Shown one piece after another: positions 8,089 through 16,847 of a stretch of 64,000 nucleotides of DNA. The position numbers and the translations under genes were made by a program. The notes below the pieces were generated by a model. That model saw only the letters and a program-made list of their open reading frames with translations. It ran no database searches and was not told the origin of the DNA. The first letter of the stretch is position 1. Each line of letters begins with the position of its first letter. The stretch comes from Metabacillus_B sp050107715 (lineage in GTDB: Bacteria; Bacillota; Bacilli; Bacillales; Bacillaceae): positions 620,001-684,000 of the forward strand of contig NZ_JBNILN010000001.1 in NCBI RefSeq assembly GCF_050107715.1. The letters run 5' to 3'.

Positions 8089-8946
8089 CTATTCTAGCGC
8101 TGCAGCTCCGCCGACAATCTCGGTAATTTCCTGAGTAATGGCAGCCTGGCGGGCGCGGTTGAACGTGAGTGTGTAGCTGTTGATCAAATCCTTGGCATTA
8201 TCTGTTGCATTTCGCATCGCTGTCATACGGGCAGCATGCTCAGACGCTTTGCTGTCCAGCAGAGCTCCGTAAATCAAGCTTTCTGCATACTGAGGAAGCA
8301 GCACTTCAAGAATTTCTTCTTCATCTGGTTCAAATTCATAAGAAGTACGTTTGCCTTCAGCTGCAATGTCTGTAAGAGGAAGCAGCTTTGTCTGTGTTAC
8401 ATCCTGCTGAATCGCACTGACGTAATGATTGTAGAAAAGATAAAGCTCATCGAACGTTTCTTCTACAAACATGCTGACTGTCTGGCTCGCAATGTTTTTA
8501 ATGTCGGAGAAGCCCGGCTGATCTCCGAGCCCGACGATTTCCTGTGTCACGGCAATTCCGCGGCGCTTAAAGAAATCCCGGCCAATTTTTCCGATTGCGA
8601 TGACCGCATACTCATCACTTGAAGCATGGCGGTTTTGGATGGTCTGATAAACAGAACGAAGAATGCTGCTGTTAAAAGCACCTGCAAGTCCGCGGTCAGA
8701 CGTAATGACAAGATAGCCGGTCTTCTTTACCTCGCGTTTTAAAAGCATAGGGTGGGTGGCTCCGGTAATTCCGTTTGCCACATTCGCTACGACTTCCTGC
8801 ATCTTGTTCATATACGGAACGAACGATTTTGCATTATTCTCAGCACGGTTCAGTTTAGCAGCCGAAACCATTTCCATCGCTTTCGTGATCTGGCTCGTCT
8901 TTTTTGTTGAATTGATTTTTGATTTTATATCGCGTAATGATGCCAA
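8089..8946 (-). CDS. atpG: F1Fo ATP synthase gamma subunit
   Basis: 285 aa. It begins MASLRDIKSKINSTKKTSQI, the conserved N-terminal coiled-coil of the central stalk, and ends with the matching C-terminal helix (TLTFNRARQAAITQEITEI). DRGLAGAFN is the usual internal motif. Gamma rotates inside the alpha3-beta3 ring and joins it to the c-ring through epsilon. A 220-bp gap separates it from atpA, longer than the usual tens of bases. Confidence 0.98.
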   Translation of the reverse strand: MASLRDIKSKINSTKKTSQITKAMEMVSAAKLNRAENNAKSFVPYMNKMQEVVANVANGITGATHPMLLKREVKKTGYLVITSDRGLAGAFNSSILRSVYQTIQNRHASSDEYAVIAIGKIGRDFFKRRGIAVTQEIVGLGDQPGFSDIKNIASQTVSMFVEETFDELYLFYNHYVSAIQQDVTQTKLLPLTDIAAEGKRTSYEFEPDEEEILEVLLPQYAESLIYGALLDSKASEHAARMTAMRNATDNAKDLINSYTLTFNRARQAAITQEITEIVGGAAALE

Positions 8947-9166
8947 AGGTACTCACCACCTTGTTTTTAAACTCCGGTTTTATTCATAAAGGGAAGCTTC
9001 CATTAACAGAGGCATTTCCCGCTGTTCATGGTTACTTGAACAAATCGGGCACTTACGGGCAATTTGCGCCACCCTGTTTTCAACAGCTCAAAGCAGCTGC
9101 CGCAATGCCCGTTCGTGCTGGAATATAAGAGGGGAAGCACCGTTCCGGCGATCCCTCTGCCGTTCA

Positions 9167-10675
9167 TTACTCAGATACGACGAATGTCTTTTTGAAGCCT
9201 TTGATAGCAGAAACGAATGCTTCATCTTCAGGAAGATTTCCGGTTTTACGGATCTGCTCCATCATATCAGCATGGTTTTGATCAAGGTAAGCAGACATTT
9301 CGCTCTCGAAACGGTTGATATCCTGTACAGGAATATCATCCAGGTGTCCTTTTGTAAGGGCATAAAGAATCGCAACCTGTTTTTCAACTTTCAGCGGCTT
9401 GTGAAGATCCTGTTTTAGAACTTCTACTGTACGCGCACCGCGTGCAAGCTTAGCCTGAGTTGCTTTATCAAGATCGGACCCGAATTGAGCGAATGCTTCA
9501 AGCTCACGGTAAGAAGCAAGGTCAAGACGCAGCGTACCTGCTACCTTTTTCATTGCTTTAATTTGAGCAGAACCTCCAACACGGGATACAGAAAGACCGG
9601 CGTTGATCGCAGGACGTACGCCTGAGAAGAACAAGTCAGACTGCAGGAAGATTTGTCCGTCGGTGATGGAGATAACGTTCGTTGGAATGTAAGCGGAGAT
9701 ATCTCCTGCCTGTGTTTCAACGAACGGAAGAGCTGTCAGGGAACCAGCGCCTTTTGCATCGCTTAGCTTCGCTGCGCGCTCTAGCAAGCGGGAGTGCAAG
9801 TAGAAGACATCCCCTGGATATGCTTCACGGCCCGGAGGACGGCGAAGAAGCAAAGAAAGCTCACGGTAAGCAGCAGCCTGCTTGGAAAGATCATCATAAA
9901 CAACCAGAACGTGCTTGCCGTTGTACATGAATTCTTCACCGAATGTTACTCCTGCATATGGAGCAAGGAACAAGAGCGGTGCCGGCTGGGAAGCAGACGC
10001 AGTGACTACAATCGTGTAATCAAGAGCTCCATGTTTGCGAAGTGTTTCAACAACACCGCGAACCGTGGATTCTTTCTGTCCGATTGCTACGTACACGCAA
10101 ACCATATCCTGATCTTTTTGGTTCAAAATCGCGTCAATTGCTACAGATGTTTTCCCTGTTTGACGGTCTCCGATAATCAGCTCACGCTGGCCGCGGCCGA
10201 TTGGAACAAGCGCATCGATTGCTTTAATACCGGTTTGAAGCGGTTCATGAACAGATTTACGGTCCATAACTCCAGGAGCAGGACTCTCGATAGGACGGGT
10301 TTTCGTTGTTTCAATCGGACCAAGGCCGTCAACAGGCTGTCCAAGCGGGTTCACTACACGTCCGATAAGAGCCTCACCAACAGGAACCTCCATGATGCGT
10401 CCTGTACGTTTGACTTCATCGCCTTCGCGAATGTCCTTGTATGGTCCCAGAATGATAATCCCGACATTGCTTTCTTCAAGGTTTTGAGCCATTCCCAAAA
10501 CGCCGTTTGAAAACTCAACAAGCTCACCAGCCATGACATTGTCGAGGCCATGAGCACGGGCGATACCGTCACCAACCTGGATAACTGTACCTACATCACT
10601 AACTTCAATTTCAGACTGATAGGTTTCAATCTGCTTCTTTATAAGAGCACTAATTTCTTCAGCTTTGATGCTCAT
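9167..10675 (-). CDS. atpA: F1Fo ATP synthase alpha subunit
   Basis: 502 aa from the ATG at 10675 (MSIKAEEISALIKKQIE), preceded by GGGGTGA. An in-frame ATG 57 bp upstream at 10732 would add an unrelated tail that overlaps the end of atpH, so it was not chosen. The nucleotide-binding P-loop GDRQTGKT and the arginine-finger segment (SVSRVGGSAQ region) are present. Alpha holds the non-catalytic nucleotide sites and forms the hexamer with beta. Confidence 0.98.
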   Translation of the reverse strand: MSIKAEEISALIKKQIETYQSEIEVSDVGTVIQVGDGIARAHGLDNVMAGELVEFSNGVLGMAQNLEESNVGIIILGPYKDIREGDEVKRTGRIMEVPVGEALIGRVVNPLGQPVDGLGPIETTKTRPIESPAPGVMDRKSVHEPLQTGIKAIDALVPIGRGQRELIIGDRQTGKTSVAIDAILNQKDQDMVCVYVAIGQKESTVRGVVETLRKHGALDYTIVVTASASQPAPLLFLAPYAGVTFGEEFMYNGKHVLVVYDDLSKQAAAYRELSLLLRRPPGREAYPGDVFYLHSRLLERAAKLSDAKGAGSLTALPFVETQAGDISAYIPTNVISITDGQIFLQSDLFFSGVRPAINAGLSVSRVGGSAQIKAMKKVAGTLRLDLASYRELEAFAQFGSDLDKATQAKLARGARTVEVLKQDLHKPLKVEKQVAILYALTKGHLDDIPVQDINRFESEMSAYLDQNHADMMEQIRKTGNLPEDEAFVSAIKGFKKTFVVSE

Positions 10676-10697
10676 GAGTTTCACCCCTATCTGTGAT

Positions 10698-11237
10698 CTA
10701 TTTTGTAACGAGCTGTTTCTCGATCCGTGCAAGTTTGCCGCTTACGCTTCCGTCATAAATACGGTTGCCGATTCTCAGCTTTACTCCGCCGATCAGCGTT
10801 TGATCAATAACGTTATGAAGCTTCAGAGCAGTCTTTCCGATTCTTCCGGCAAAGCTTGCGGATAGTTCGGAGAGTTCCTGTTCGCTAAGCAGGCGTACGG
10901 AGTAGACGATTGCATTTTCTGTACCGCGTGCGTCATTCGCAAGTTTTGCAAACTCGTCCGCAATTTCAGGAATGCTGTCTGTCCGGTGCCGTTCCACAAG
11001 GATGCAGAACGTATTCAATACCTGACTGGTCAAGGAGCTGAAACCTTCCTTAATCAGATCTTTTTTCTTTCGCAAATCCATCTTTGGATGCTGAAGCAGA
11101 GCCATAAGCTTTGGGTTCTGCCGAAAAACTTCCTTCACCGTCATCAGATCATCTTCAAATTGATCAAGCATTTTAGTTTCCTTGGCAATTTCAAAAAGCG
11201 CTGATGCATATCGTTTGGAAACTGCGGGATTGCTCAT
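10698..11237 (-). CDS. atpH: F1Fo ATP synthase delta subunit
   Basis: 179 aa (OSCP family). The N-terminal helical bundle begins AVSKRYASALFEIAKETK and the C-terminal part contains GGVKLRIGNRIYDGSVSGKL, the most conserved block of the family. Delta ties the peripheral stalk (b2) to the top of F1. The start overlaps the end of atpF by 4 bp (ATGA), which shows translational coupling. Confidence 0.97.
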   Translation of the reverse strand: MSNPAVSKRYASALFEIAKETKMLDQFEDDLMTVKEVFRQNPKLMALLQHPKMDLRKKKDLIKEGFSSLTSQVLNTFCILVERHRTDSIPEIADEFAKLANDARGTENAIVYSVRLLSEQELSELSASFAGRIGKTALKLHNVIDQTLIGGVKLRIGNRIYDGSVSGKLARIEKQLVTK

Positions 11238-11758
11238 CGGCTATCCCCTGCTTCTTTCAGGTAATCGCTGATCAGCTTTTCCTGCGCCTGTTCATTCAGC
11301 TCTTTTTCAATAACTTTGGAAGCGATCATAACGGATAGGGACGCAACCTGACTGCGCAGTGCTGCAACAGCCTGATCCTTTTCCTGTTCAATTTCTTTAC
11401 GTGCAGATTCTTTAAGGCGCATTGCTTCGTTACGGGCTGTAGCAACGATTTCTTCCTTCTGCTGTTCGCCGATTTTCTTCGCATTTTCAATCAGGCCTTG
11501 TGCTTCCTGACGAGCCTGCTTCAGCAATTCGCGCTGTTCTTCAATCAATTTAGCAGCCTCAGTGTTTCTTTCTTCTGCTGAATTAATTTCGTTCGCAATG
11601 AATTCTTCGCGTTCCTTCATGATTCCAATAAGCGGCTTCCAGGCAAATTTCTTTAACAGCGCAAGAAGAATTAAAAACGCCAAGAGCTGGAACAAAATAT
11701 CCCCGCCGTTAAAATGTCCTTCACCGGCAGCAGCACCTAATATAAATAAATTGGGCAT
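11234..11758 (-). CDS. atpF: F1Fo ATP synthase subunit b
   Basis: 174 aa. One membrane helix (about residues 20-40, DILFQLLAFLILLALLKKFA) with the conserved FAWKPL following, then a long Glu/Ala/Lys/Arg-rich coiled coil forming the peripheral stalk that holds F1 against rotation. Located after atpE with a 154-bp gap that contains a hairpin. Confidence 0.97.
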   Translation of the reverse strand: MPNLFILGAAAGEGHFNGGDILFQLLAFLILLALLKKFAWKPLIGIMKEREEFIANEINSAEERNTEAAKLIEEQRELLKQARQEAQGLIENAKKIGEQQKEEIVATARNEAMRLKESARKEIEQEKDQAVAALRSQVASLSVMIASKVIEKELNEQAQEKLISDYLKEAGDSR

Positions 11759-11856
11759 TGCGTTAATTCACTCCCTCCAAGGGTTACATGATAAAAAGGA
11801 TGTTTTATGGCTAGTTTGCGGACAAAAAAAAGAGACGGTCTTGCACATAAGAGAAT

Positions 11857-11888
11857 GGCGAAGGTCTTTTATAAAGATGATCTTCGCC
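11857..11888. promoter_or_regulatory. Hairpin between atpE and atpF
   Basis: GGCGAAGGTC (11857-11866) and GATCTTCGCC (11879-11888) pair with one mismatch, with a 12-nt AT-rich loop. No T run follows on the minus strand, so it is not a strong terminator. It lies where differential expression of the c subunit is required (about ten c per complex against two b), so an mRNA-processing or stabilising role is plausible. Confidence 0.5.
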
Positions 11889-11912
11889 ACTTCTTCTTAT
11901 CTGCTGTGCCTC

Positions 11913-12131
11913 CTATTGGCCCATTACGATAAATGCAATAACAACCGCGATAATCGGAAGTGCCTCAACCAATGCGACACCAATGAACATTGTCGTTTGC
12001 AGCGTTCCGCGCAGTTCCGGCTGACGTGCAATCCCCTCAATTGTACGGCTGACAATCATTCCGTTACCGATACCTGCACCAAGTGCTCCCAAACCTACTG
12101 CGATTGCAGCTGCGATTACTCCTAAACTCAT
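11913..12131 (-). CDS. atpE: F1Fo ATP synthase subunit c
   Basis: 72 aa, a two-helix hairpin that forms the rotor ring. The glycine-rich first helix (GLGALGAGIGNG), polar loop RQPE and second helix with the proton-carrying Glu56 in LVEALPII are all as in proton-type c subunits of bacilli. No sodium-type signature and no alkaliphile AxAxAxA motif is seen. A strong AAGGAGG precedes the ATG. Confidence 0.98.
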   Translation of the reverse strand: MSLGVIAAAIAVGLGALGAGIGNGMIVSRTIEGIARQPELRGTLQTTMFIGVALVEALPIIAVVIAFIVMGQ

Positions 12132-12187
12132 CTGTATGTCCTCCTTGTAATGGCTAAAATTTTATTTTATAAATCATAAATCTGCTG

Positions 12188-12922
12188 TTAGTGATCTGTG
12201 CTTACTTTGTGAGCCATGTAAACCATGGTCAGCATTACAAAAATAAATGCCTGAATTGCACCTACAAAGATACTGAATCCCTGCCATGCAAGCATTGGCA
12301 CAATTGCAGTAACGGTGCCTACTATGCCTCCCATTAAACCATCGGCATACCCGCTTGTCGCCAGACCCGCAAGCAATGTGAGCAGGATTTCACCGGCATA
12401 TATATTACCAAACAAACGCAAACCGAGAGTTAAAGTGTTGGCAAATTCTTCTATGATCTTAATAGGGAATAAAAATTTCATCGGCCTTACATATTCTCGC
12501 AGATATTCTCCTGTCCCCTTCATTTTAATGCCATAATAATGGGTCAGTGCGACAATCATTACGGCCAGGGTCATTGTAACGACTGGATCAGCGGTCGGAG
12601 ATTTCCACCACAGGTTTCCATCAATGACAACTGAGAACGGAAGACCCAGCATATTCGACACGAATATGTACATGAGAATGGTCATCCCGAGAGTAAGGAA
12701 CCGGCCGCCTGTTTTCCAGTCCATTGTACTGTTGATGATGTTTTTTACAAAATCCATAACCCATTCTATAAAATTCTGCGCCCCTGTCGGTCTAAGAGAA
12801 AGAGTGCGGGTAGCGGCGACAGCAATTACAAAAACAATGATACTGGACACTGTAATCATCATAAGGTTAGCCAGGTTGAAATACAGTCCCATAAACTCAA
12901 CTACAGGTGCTCCATGATCCAA
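12188..12922 (-). CDS. atpB: F1Fo ATP synthase subunit a
   Basis: 244 aa polytopic membrane protein (at least five helices). The conserved stator helix with the essential Arg is visible in NTLTLGLRLFGNIYAGE, and the C-terminal GAIQAFIFVMLTMVY is typical. It provides the two proton half-channels against the c-ring. It lies between atpI and atpE. Confidence 0.97.
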   Translation of the reverse strand: MDHGAPVVEFMGLYFNLANLMMITVSSIIVFVIAVAATRTLSLRPTGAQNFIEWVMDFVKNIINSTMDWKTGGRFLTLGMTILMYIFVSNMLGLPFSVVIDGNLWWKSPTADPVVTMTLAVMIVALTHYYGIKMKGTGEYLREYVRPMKFLFPIKIIEEFANTLTLGLRLFGNIYAGEILLTLLAGLATSGYADGLMGGIVGTVTAIVPMLAWQGFSIFVGAIQAFIFVMLTMVYMAHKVSTDH

Positions 12923-12943
12923 TAATATTCACCTCTCTTCCAG

Positions 12944-13312
12944 CTATTTGCGTAAGTGTTGAACCATAAAATCTATCATAATAACAATGTATATTGTTAT
13001 TAATCCAATAACTGCAGGAATCAGAGCTATATGTTCCGGATACCGCATCGCGATAAGCACAGCAAGGCCGGCTGCAGCCATTCTCGAGAGCATGCCCATC
13101 GAGCCCGTCCTGCCCCCGTGTTCAACTGCATCCGAAAACCGTTTTTGCCCTCTCAGCATCGTCCACAGATTAAATAGACCGAAGCCTGTTCCAATAATCA
13201 GACCCAGAAACACTTCTTTGTATTCAGTTAACCCCCAGCAGGCTGTATAAATTGCCAGAAGGTATAGTATGTATTTCAGATAACGCTGGAACATGGGATG
13301 CAGTTCAGACAT
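12944..13312 (-). CDS. atpI: ATP synthase subunit I (AtpI family)
   Basis: 122 aa with four hydrophobic segments, the usual length for the Bacillus AtpI. AtpI assists assembly of the c-ring and has been linked to magnesium uptake; it is not part of the final enzyme. Second gene of the operon, 8 bp after the AtpZ-like gene and 21 bp before atpB. Confidence 0.88.
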   Translation of the reverse strand: MSELHPMFQRYLKYILYLLAIYTACWGLTEYKEVFLGLIIGTGFGLFNLWTMLRGQKRFSDAVEHGGRTGSMGMLSRMAAAGLAVLIAMRYPEHIALIPAVIGLITIYIVIMIDFMVQHLRK

Positions 13313-13319
13313 GAAATGC

Positions 13320-13541
13320 TCAGTCTCCTGGAAAGTAGTGGCGGACTAGTTTCAGCATGCCGTAAATGCCTGCTGCCAGTCCTGAAAGAAGGCCAATGAT
13401 TAAAAACAGCGGTGCCGTATGAAGGTAGCCGTCTAGCCATCTTCCGGCGAAAATCCCTACTAAAACTGATCCTACCAAATGTGATAGAATGCCAGACATA
13501 AGGGCCATCGCCTGCAACGGATGACGATTTTTACTGTTCAT
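13320..13541 (-). CDS. AtpZ/AtpI-like small membrane protein
   Basis: 73 aa from the ATG at 13541, with GGGGTG upstream at good distance (a GTG at 13550 overlaps the RBS). Two membrane helices separated by a short GRWLDG turn, as in the AtpZ (AtpR-like, YdgA-like) family found as the first gene of atp operons in many Bacillaceae. AtpZ has been linked to assembly and magnesium handling. It is the promoter-proximal gene of the atp operon here. Confidence 0.8.
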   Translation of the reverse strand: MNSKNRHPLQAMALMSGILSHLVGSVLVGIFAGRWLDGYLHTAPLFLIIGLLSGLAAGIYGMLKLVRHYFPGD

Positions 13542-13634
13542 CGACAGCACCCCGCAATCACGGTTTTAAAGGTTTTTTTGAGGGAATGTTCTAGTAATTA
13601 GAAGGTTTTGAAAACCTTATCATTACCCTCGTAT

Positions 13635-13664
13635 AGCATATCAATTGGCGCTGGGCTGTGTCAA
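13635..13664 (-). promoter_or_regulatory. Sigma-A promoter of the atp operon
   Basis: Read on the minus strand: TTGACA (13659-13664), 18-bp spacer, TATGCT (13635-13640). It lies about 95 bp before the first gene. A short palindrome, AAGGTTTTGAAAACCTT (13603-13619), follows in the leader. Confidence 0.65.
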
Positions 13665-13732
13665 TGTGAATCCATGCTAAAAATTCACAAACCCATCAGC
13701 CCGGCACAAATTGTTCACATTTGCTGAAAAAA

Positions 13733-15967
13733 TTAGTGTTGACTATGAAAATCGATTGTGATTACGGCTTCGATGATATCTTCTGAATTGCCTTTCTCCG
13801 CAAAAATGAGGGCTTTATAGGTCCCGTCGGGCACGTTTATTTCTTTCCTGCTCAGCACTTTTTTTAACCGGCCTTTTCCTGCATTTTTCACCCAGTCAAG
13901 ATATCCAATAAAATGATACGATGCAGGGTCGTATAATGCAATGCCAATTTCATCCGCCCCGCCCGGCAGGTACAGTTCATACTGAAGAGTCCCCGGTTCA
14001 TCACCCGGCTGCAGATCAAAGCCCATCAGCCTCGGATAATCCGGCTCATTCATCATAAAGAGATATGGAATGTCGATTTCTTCACGGCCGGCGTTCATCT
14101 TAAGCCACCCCTGGTGGGTTCCGTCAGCCAGGTGAATTGGCGTCCCTTCAAGGACGATTTCCACCTCCCTCGAGGATCGGGGCTGCACGTACTGGGTTTT
14201 AGGAAACCGCCATGTCAGACCGTCCGCTCTCCCGGGATAAATAAAGGAAAAACGCTGGACTTTCCCTGAATGATTAATCAGGTTCAGCCTGGCTTTGTGC
14301 ACAGATCTGCGCTGTCCAGAAGAAAATTGTGAGAAAACAAGGGATCCGGGTACAGCCAATACTTCTGTGTTGACCGCTTTCCATACATCAATCCTCCCTG
14401 CCCCCTGCCCAATCGGTTCGTAAAGGGCGGCATGCCGGTCCATCAGCGGTTTTGCCGTGTTCATCAGTGCAGCCTTTATTTCCCCGGGGCTCCAGTCCGG
14501 ATGGGCTTGCTTTACAAGGGCAGCCGCTCCTGCAACAAGCGGCGAGGCCATACTTGTCCCCTGCAGCTTTTTATATTGATTGCCGGGAATCGTGCTTAAA
14601 ATCTCCACTCCAGGTGCTACAACATCCGGCTTTATCCCCCAGTTTCCTGTGACTGGCCCCCTTGAGCTGAAGCTTGCCAATGTATCCTGTTCATTCGTTT
14701 GAGAAATATCTGCCCGTTCGTGAAGAAGCTTCCGGAGCCTCAGCCCGTCTTCTTTGGAAATGGAAGCAGCCGGGATCGTGATGTTTTTCATATTGCCGGA
14801 GAAAGACCCCTTCTGATTGTTATGAACGAGAATTCCGGCAGCCCCCTTTTTCTGCGCTGCCAGCGCCATTTCAGTAAACGGTATTTTCCCTCTTTGAGCG
14901 ATCACGAGCTTTCCTTTGCTGTCGGCCGGAAACTCTTTTTCCCTTCCAAACCCTGCATACACCATTCCGGCAGAGCGGATGGTTTTCCATTGCGCCGCCC
15001 CCTGAAAAGGAATCAGGCGGACAGGCTCCGGCATGCCGGATGTACGAAGTGTAAACGCCTTAATTGGCGGAGTGGAAGCCCCTACCGAAATCGCCTTCTC
15101 TGCTGTTCCGGGAGAGCCGAGCGTCCATTTCCCCGGACCTGAATTGCCGCCTGCCGCGACTGCAACAATGCCTTTTTCCACCGCTTTGTTTAACGCAAGA
15201 CTCGTCGGCCAATCCGGTCCATTTACGTCATTTCCTAATGATAGGTTTAAAATATCCACCTTATCCTTTACGGCCCTGTCGATAGCGGCGATGATTTGTT
15301 CAGAGGTTCCCGTCCCCCCTGGCCCGAGTGCTCTGTAAATATAAAGGGATGCATCCGGTGCGATGCCTCTGATCTTGCCGTTTGCAGCAATTATGCCGGC
15401 TACATGGGTTCCATGCAATGTCGCCACATCCTCATCCCCCATCGTTTCCATCGGATCCCGGTCATCGTCTACGAGATCGTACCCGCCTGCATAATTTTTC
15501 CGCAAATCCGGATGGCGGTAATCCATTCCGGTGTCGATGACTCCTACCTTAATCCCTTTCCCGGTCAGGCGCTGATTCTCCCCGTCAAATAAACCTCTCA
15601 CCCGGTCTCCCCCTACAAAAGCCACGTAATCTGCTGCTTCAGCTTTATAGGCAGCCACAGGTCCCAAATCTTCGACATACGGACGCGATGACAGCAAAGC
15701 CAGGTCTTCAGATGATCCTTCAATTGATGCACCTTTAAACACTTCGCTGTATTCCCGGCGGATTTCCACATTCCGAAAGTCCGTTTTCAGCTCGCTTTTA
15801 AACGCTTCCCACCGCTCAGGGGCAACAGCAAAAATTCGTCTCGCAGCCTTGTCCGGACGGTTCCGGTCAGGGAGAGGCGGTTTTTCAGGAAAGGTATAGG
15901 TGGCGGATGAGGCATGGGGAAGAAGGAGTGAAAACAGGATAAAAAAAGACATCATTCGTTTTTTCAT
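13733..15967 (-). CDS. Secreted subtilisin-family serine protease with PA domain (Vpr-like)
   Basis: 744 aa. Signal peptide (MKKRMMSFFILFSLLLPHA, cleavage probably near SSA), an inhibitor-type propeptide (FAVAPERWEAFKSELK), then the S8 catalytic domain with Asp in VGVIDTGMDYRHPD, His in HGTHVAGIIAANG and Ser in GTSMASPLVAGAAAL. A protease-associated (PA) insert lies between His and Ser (AAGILVHNNQKGSFSG). The long C-terminal region is beta-rich. It is exported and likely degrades extracellular protein. The layout resembles B. subtilis Vpr, though vpr lies elsewhere there. Its own gene context, between upp and atp, is not the B. subtilis order. Confidence 0.9.
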   Translation of the reverse strand: MKKRMMSFFILFSLLLPHASSATYTFPEKPPLPDRNRPDKAARRIFAVAPERWEAFKSELKTDFRNVEIRREYSEVFKGASIEGSSEDLALLSSRPYVEDLGPVAAYKAEAADYVAFVGGDRVRGLFDGENQRLTGKGIKVGVIDTGMDYRHPDLRKNYAGGYDLVDDDRDPMETMGDEDVATLHGTHVAGIIAANGKIRGIAPDASLYIYRALGPGGTGTSEQIIAAIDRAVKDKVDILNLSLGNDVNGPDWPTSLALNKAVEKGIVAVAAGGNSGPGKWTLGSPGTAEKAISVGASTPPIKAFTLRTSGMPEPVRLIPFQGAAQWKTIRSAGMVYAGFGREKEFPADSKGKLVIAQRGKIPFTEMALAAQKKGAAGILVHNNQKGSFSGNMKNITIPAASISKEDGLRLRKLLHERADISQTNEQDTLASFSSRGPVTGNWGIKPDVVAPGVEILSTIPGNQYKKLQGTSMASPLVAGAAALVKQAHPDWSPGEIKAALMNTAKPLMDRHAALYEPIGQGAGRIDVWKAVNTEVLAVPGSLVFSQFSSGQRRSVHKARLNLINHSGKVQRFSFIYPGRADGLTWRFPKTQYVQPRSSREVEIVLEGTPIHLADGTHQGWLKMNAGREEIDIPYLFMMNEPDYPRLMGFDLQPGDEPGTLQYELYLPGGADEIGIALYDPASYHFIGYLDWVKNAGKGRLKKVLSRKEINVPDGTYKALIFAEKGNSEDIIEAVITIDFHSQH

Positions 15968-16020
15968 GGGAACACCTCTTGTCCGTTAGCGTTCTCCGGA
16001 AAGAGCGGTTTTATGACCGT

Positions 16021-16056
16021 AAAAAAGGCTCAGACTTTATTTTAAGTCTGAGCCTT
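16021..16056 (-). terminator. Terminator after upp
   Basis: AAGGCTCAGACTT (16025-16037) and AAGTCTGAGCCTT (16044-16056) form a perfect 13-bp stem with a 6-nt loop and a run of six T on the minus strand. Confidence 0.92.
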
Positions 16057-16061
16057 GCTGA

Positions 16062-16691
16062 TTATTTTGTTCCGAACATTCTGTCGCCTGCATCTCCGAG
16101 ACCAGGGACAATGTATCCTTTTTCATTCAGCTTTTCGTCGAGGGCCGCGATAAAAATGTCCACATCCGGATGCACGAGCTTAAATTCTTCAACGCCCTCC
16201 GGAGCTGCGATTAAACACATGAATTTAATGTTTTTTGCACCGCGTTTTTTAAGGCTGTTGATCGCTTCGATTGCCGATCCGCCAGTAGCAAGCATCGGAT
16301 CCACTACGATGAAATCACGCTCTTCCACATCGGAAGGAAGCTTTGCATAGTATTCAACGGGCTTGAGTGTTTCAGGATCACGGTAAAGGCCGACGTGCCC
16401 TACCTTCGCTGCCGGGATGAGCTTAAGAATCCCGTCAACCATCCCAAGGCCTGCGCGCAGTATCGGAATGATCGCCAATTTTTTTCCGCCAAGCACGTTA
16501 GATTTTGCAATCGTGACCGGTGTTTCCACTTCTACTTCTTCCAAAGGAAGGTCACGGGTAATTTCGAAGGCCATCAGGGTCGCCACTTCATCTACCAGTT
16601 CACGGAAATCCTTCGTTCCTGTTTTTACATCTCTTATGTACGTAAGCTTATGCTGAATTAACGGGTGATCAAAAACGTATACTTTCCCCAA
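16062..16691 (-). CDS. upp: Uracil phosphoribosyltransferase
   Basis: 209 aa from a TTG start at 16691 (GKVYVFDHPLIQHKLTYIR follows), with AAGGAG (16701-16706) 9 nt upstream. In-frame ATGs further upstream (16730, 16772) lie before the RBS and would add a tail not found in the family. The PRPP-binding motif DPMLATGGSA and the C-terminal GDAGDR are present. It makes UMP from uracil and PRPP in the cytoplasm. B. subtilis Upp has the same length. Confidence 0.97.
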   Translation of the reverse strand: MGKVYVFDHPLIQHKLTYIRDVKTGTKDFRELVDEVATLMAFEITRDLPLEEVEVETPVTIAKSNVLGGKKLAIIPILRAGLGMVDGILKLIPAAKVGHVGLYRDPETLKPVEYYAKLPSDVEERDFIVVDPMLATGGSAIEAINSLKKRGAKNIKFMCLIAAPEGVEEFKLVHPDVDIFIAALDEKLNEKGYIVPGLGDAGDRMFGTK

Positions 16692-16794
16692 ACCGCTCAA
16701 CTCCTTATCAATATCTCGTACCTGTTTCATCGCACTTCCATTGATTCTACAGAAAAAGGGCAAGGGTTTCAAGAGGAAGGTTTTTATGAAAAAG

Positions 16795-16825
16795 CTGGAA
16801 AAGGAGCAGCCGCATCAGCTGCTCC
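16795..16825 (-). terminator. Terminator after glyA
   Basis: GGAGCAGC (16803-16810) and GCTGCTCC (16818-16825) form an 8-bp stem with a 7-nt loop. On the minus strand TTTTCC follows. The short T run makes it moderate. Confidence 0.6.
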
Positions 16826-16847
16826 CTTCCTGTCCGGATCGGATCCT

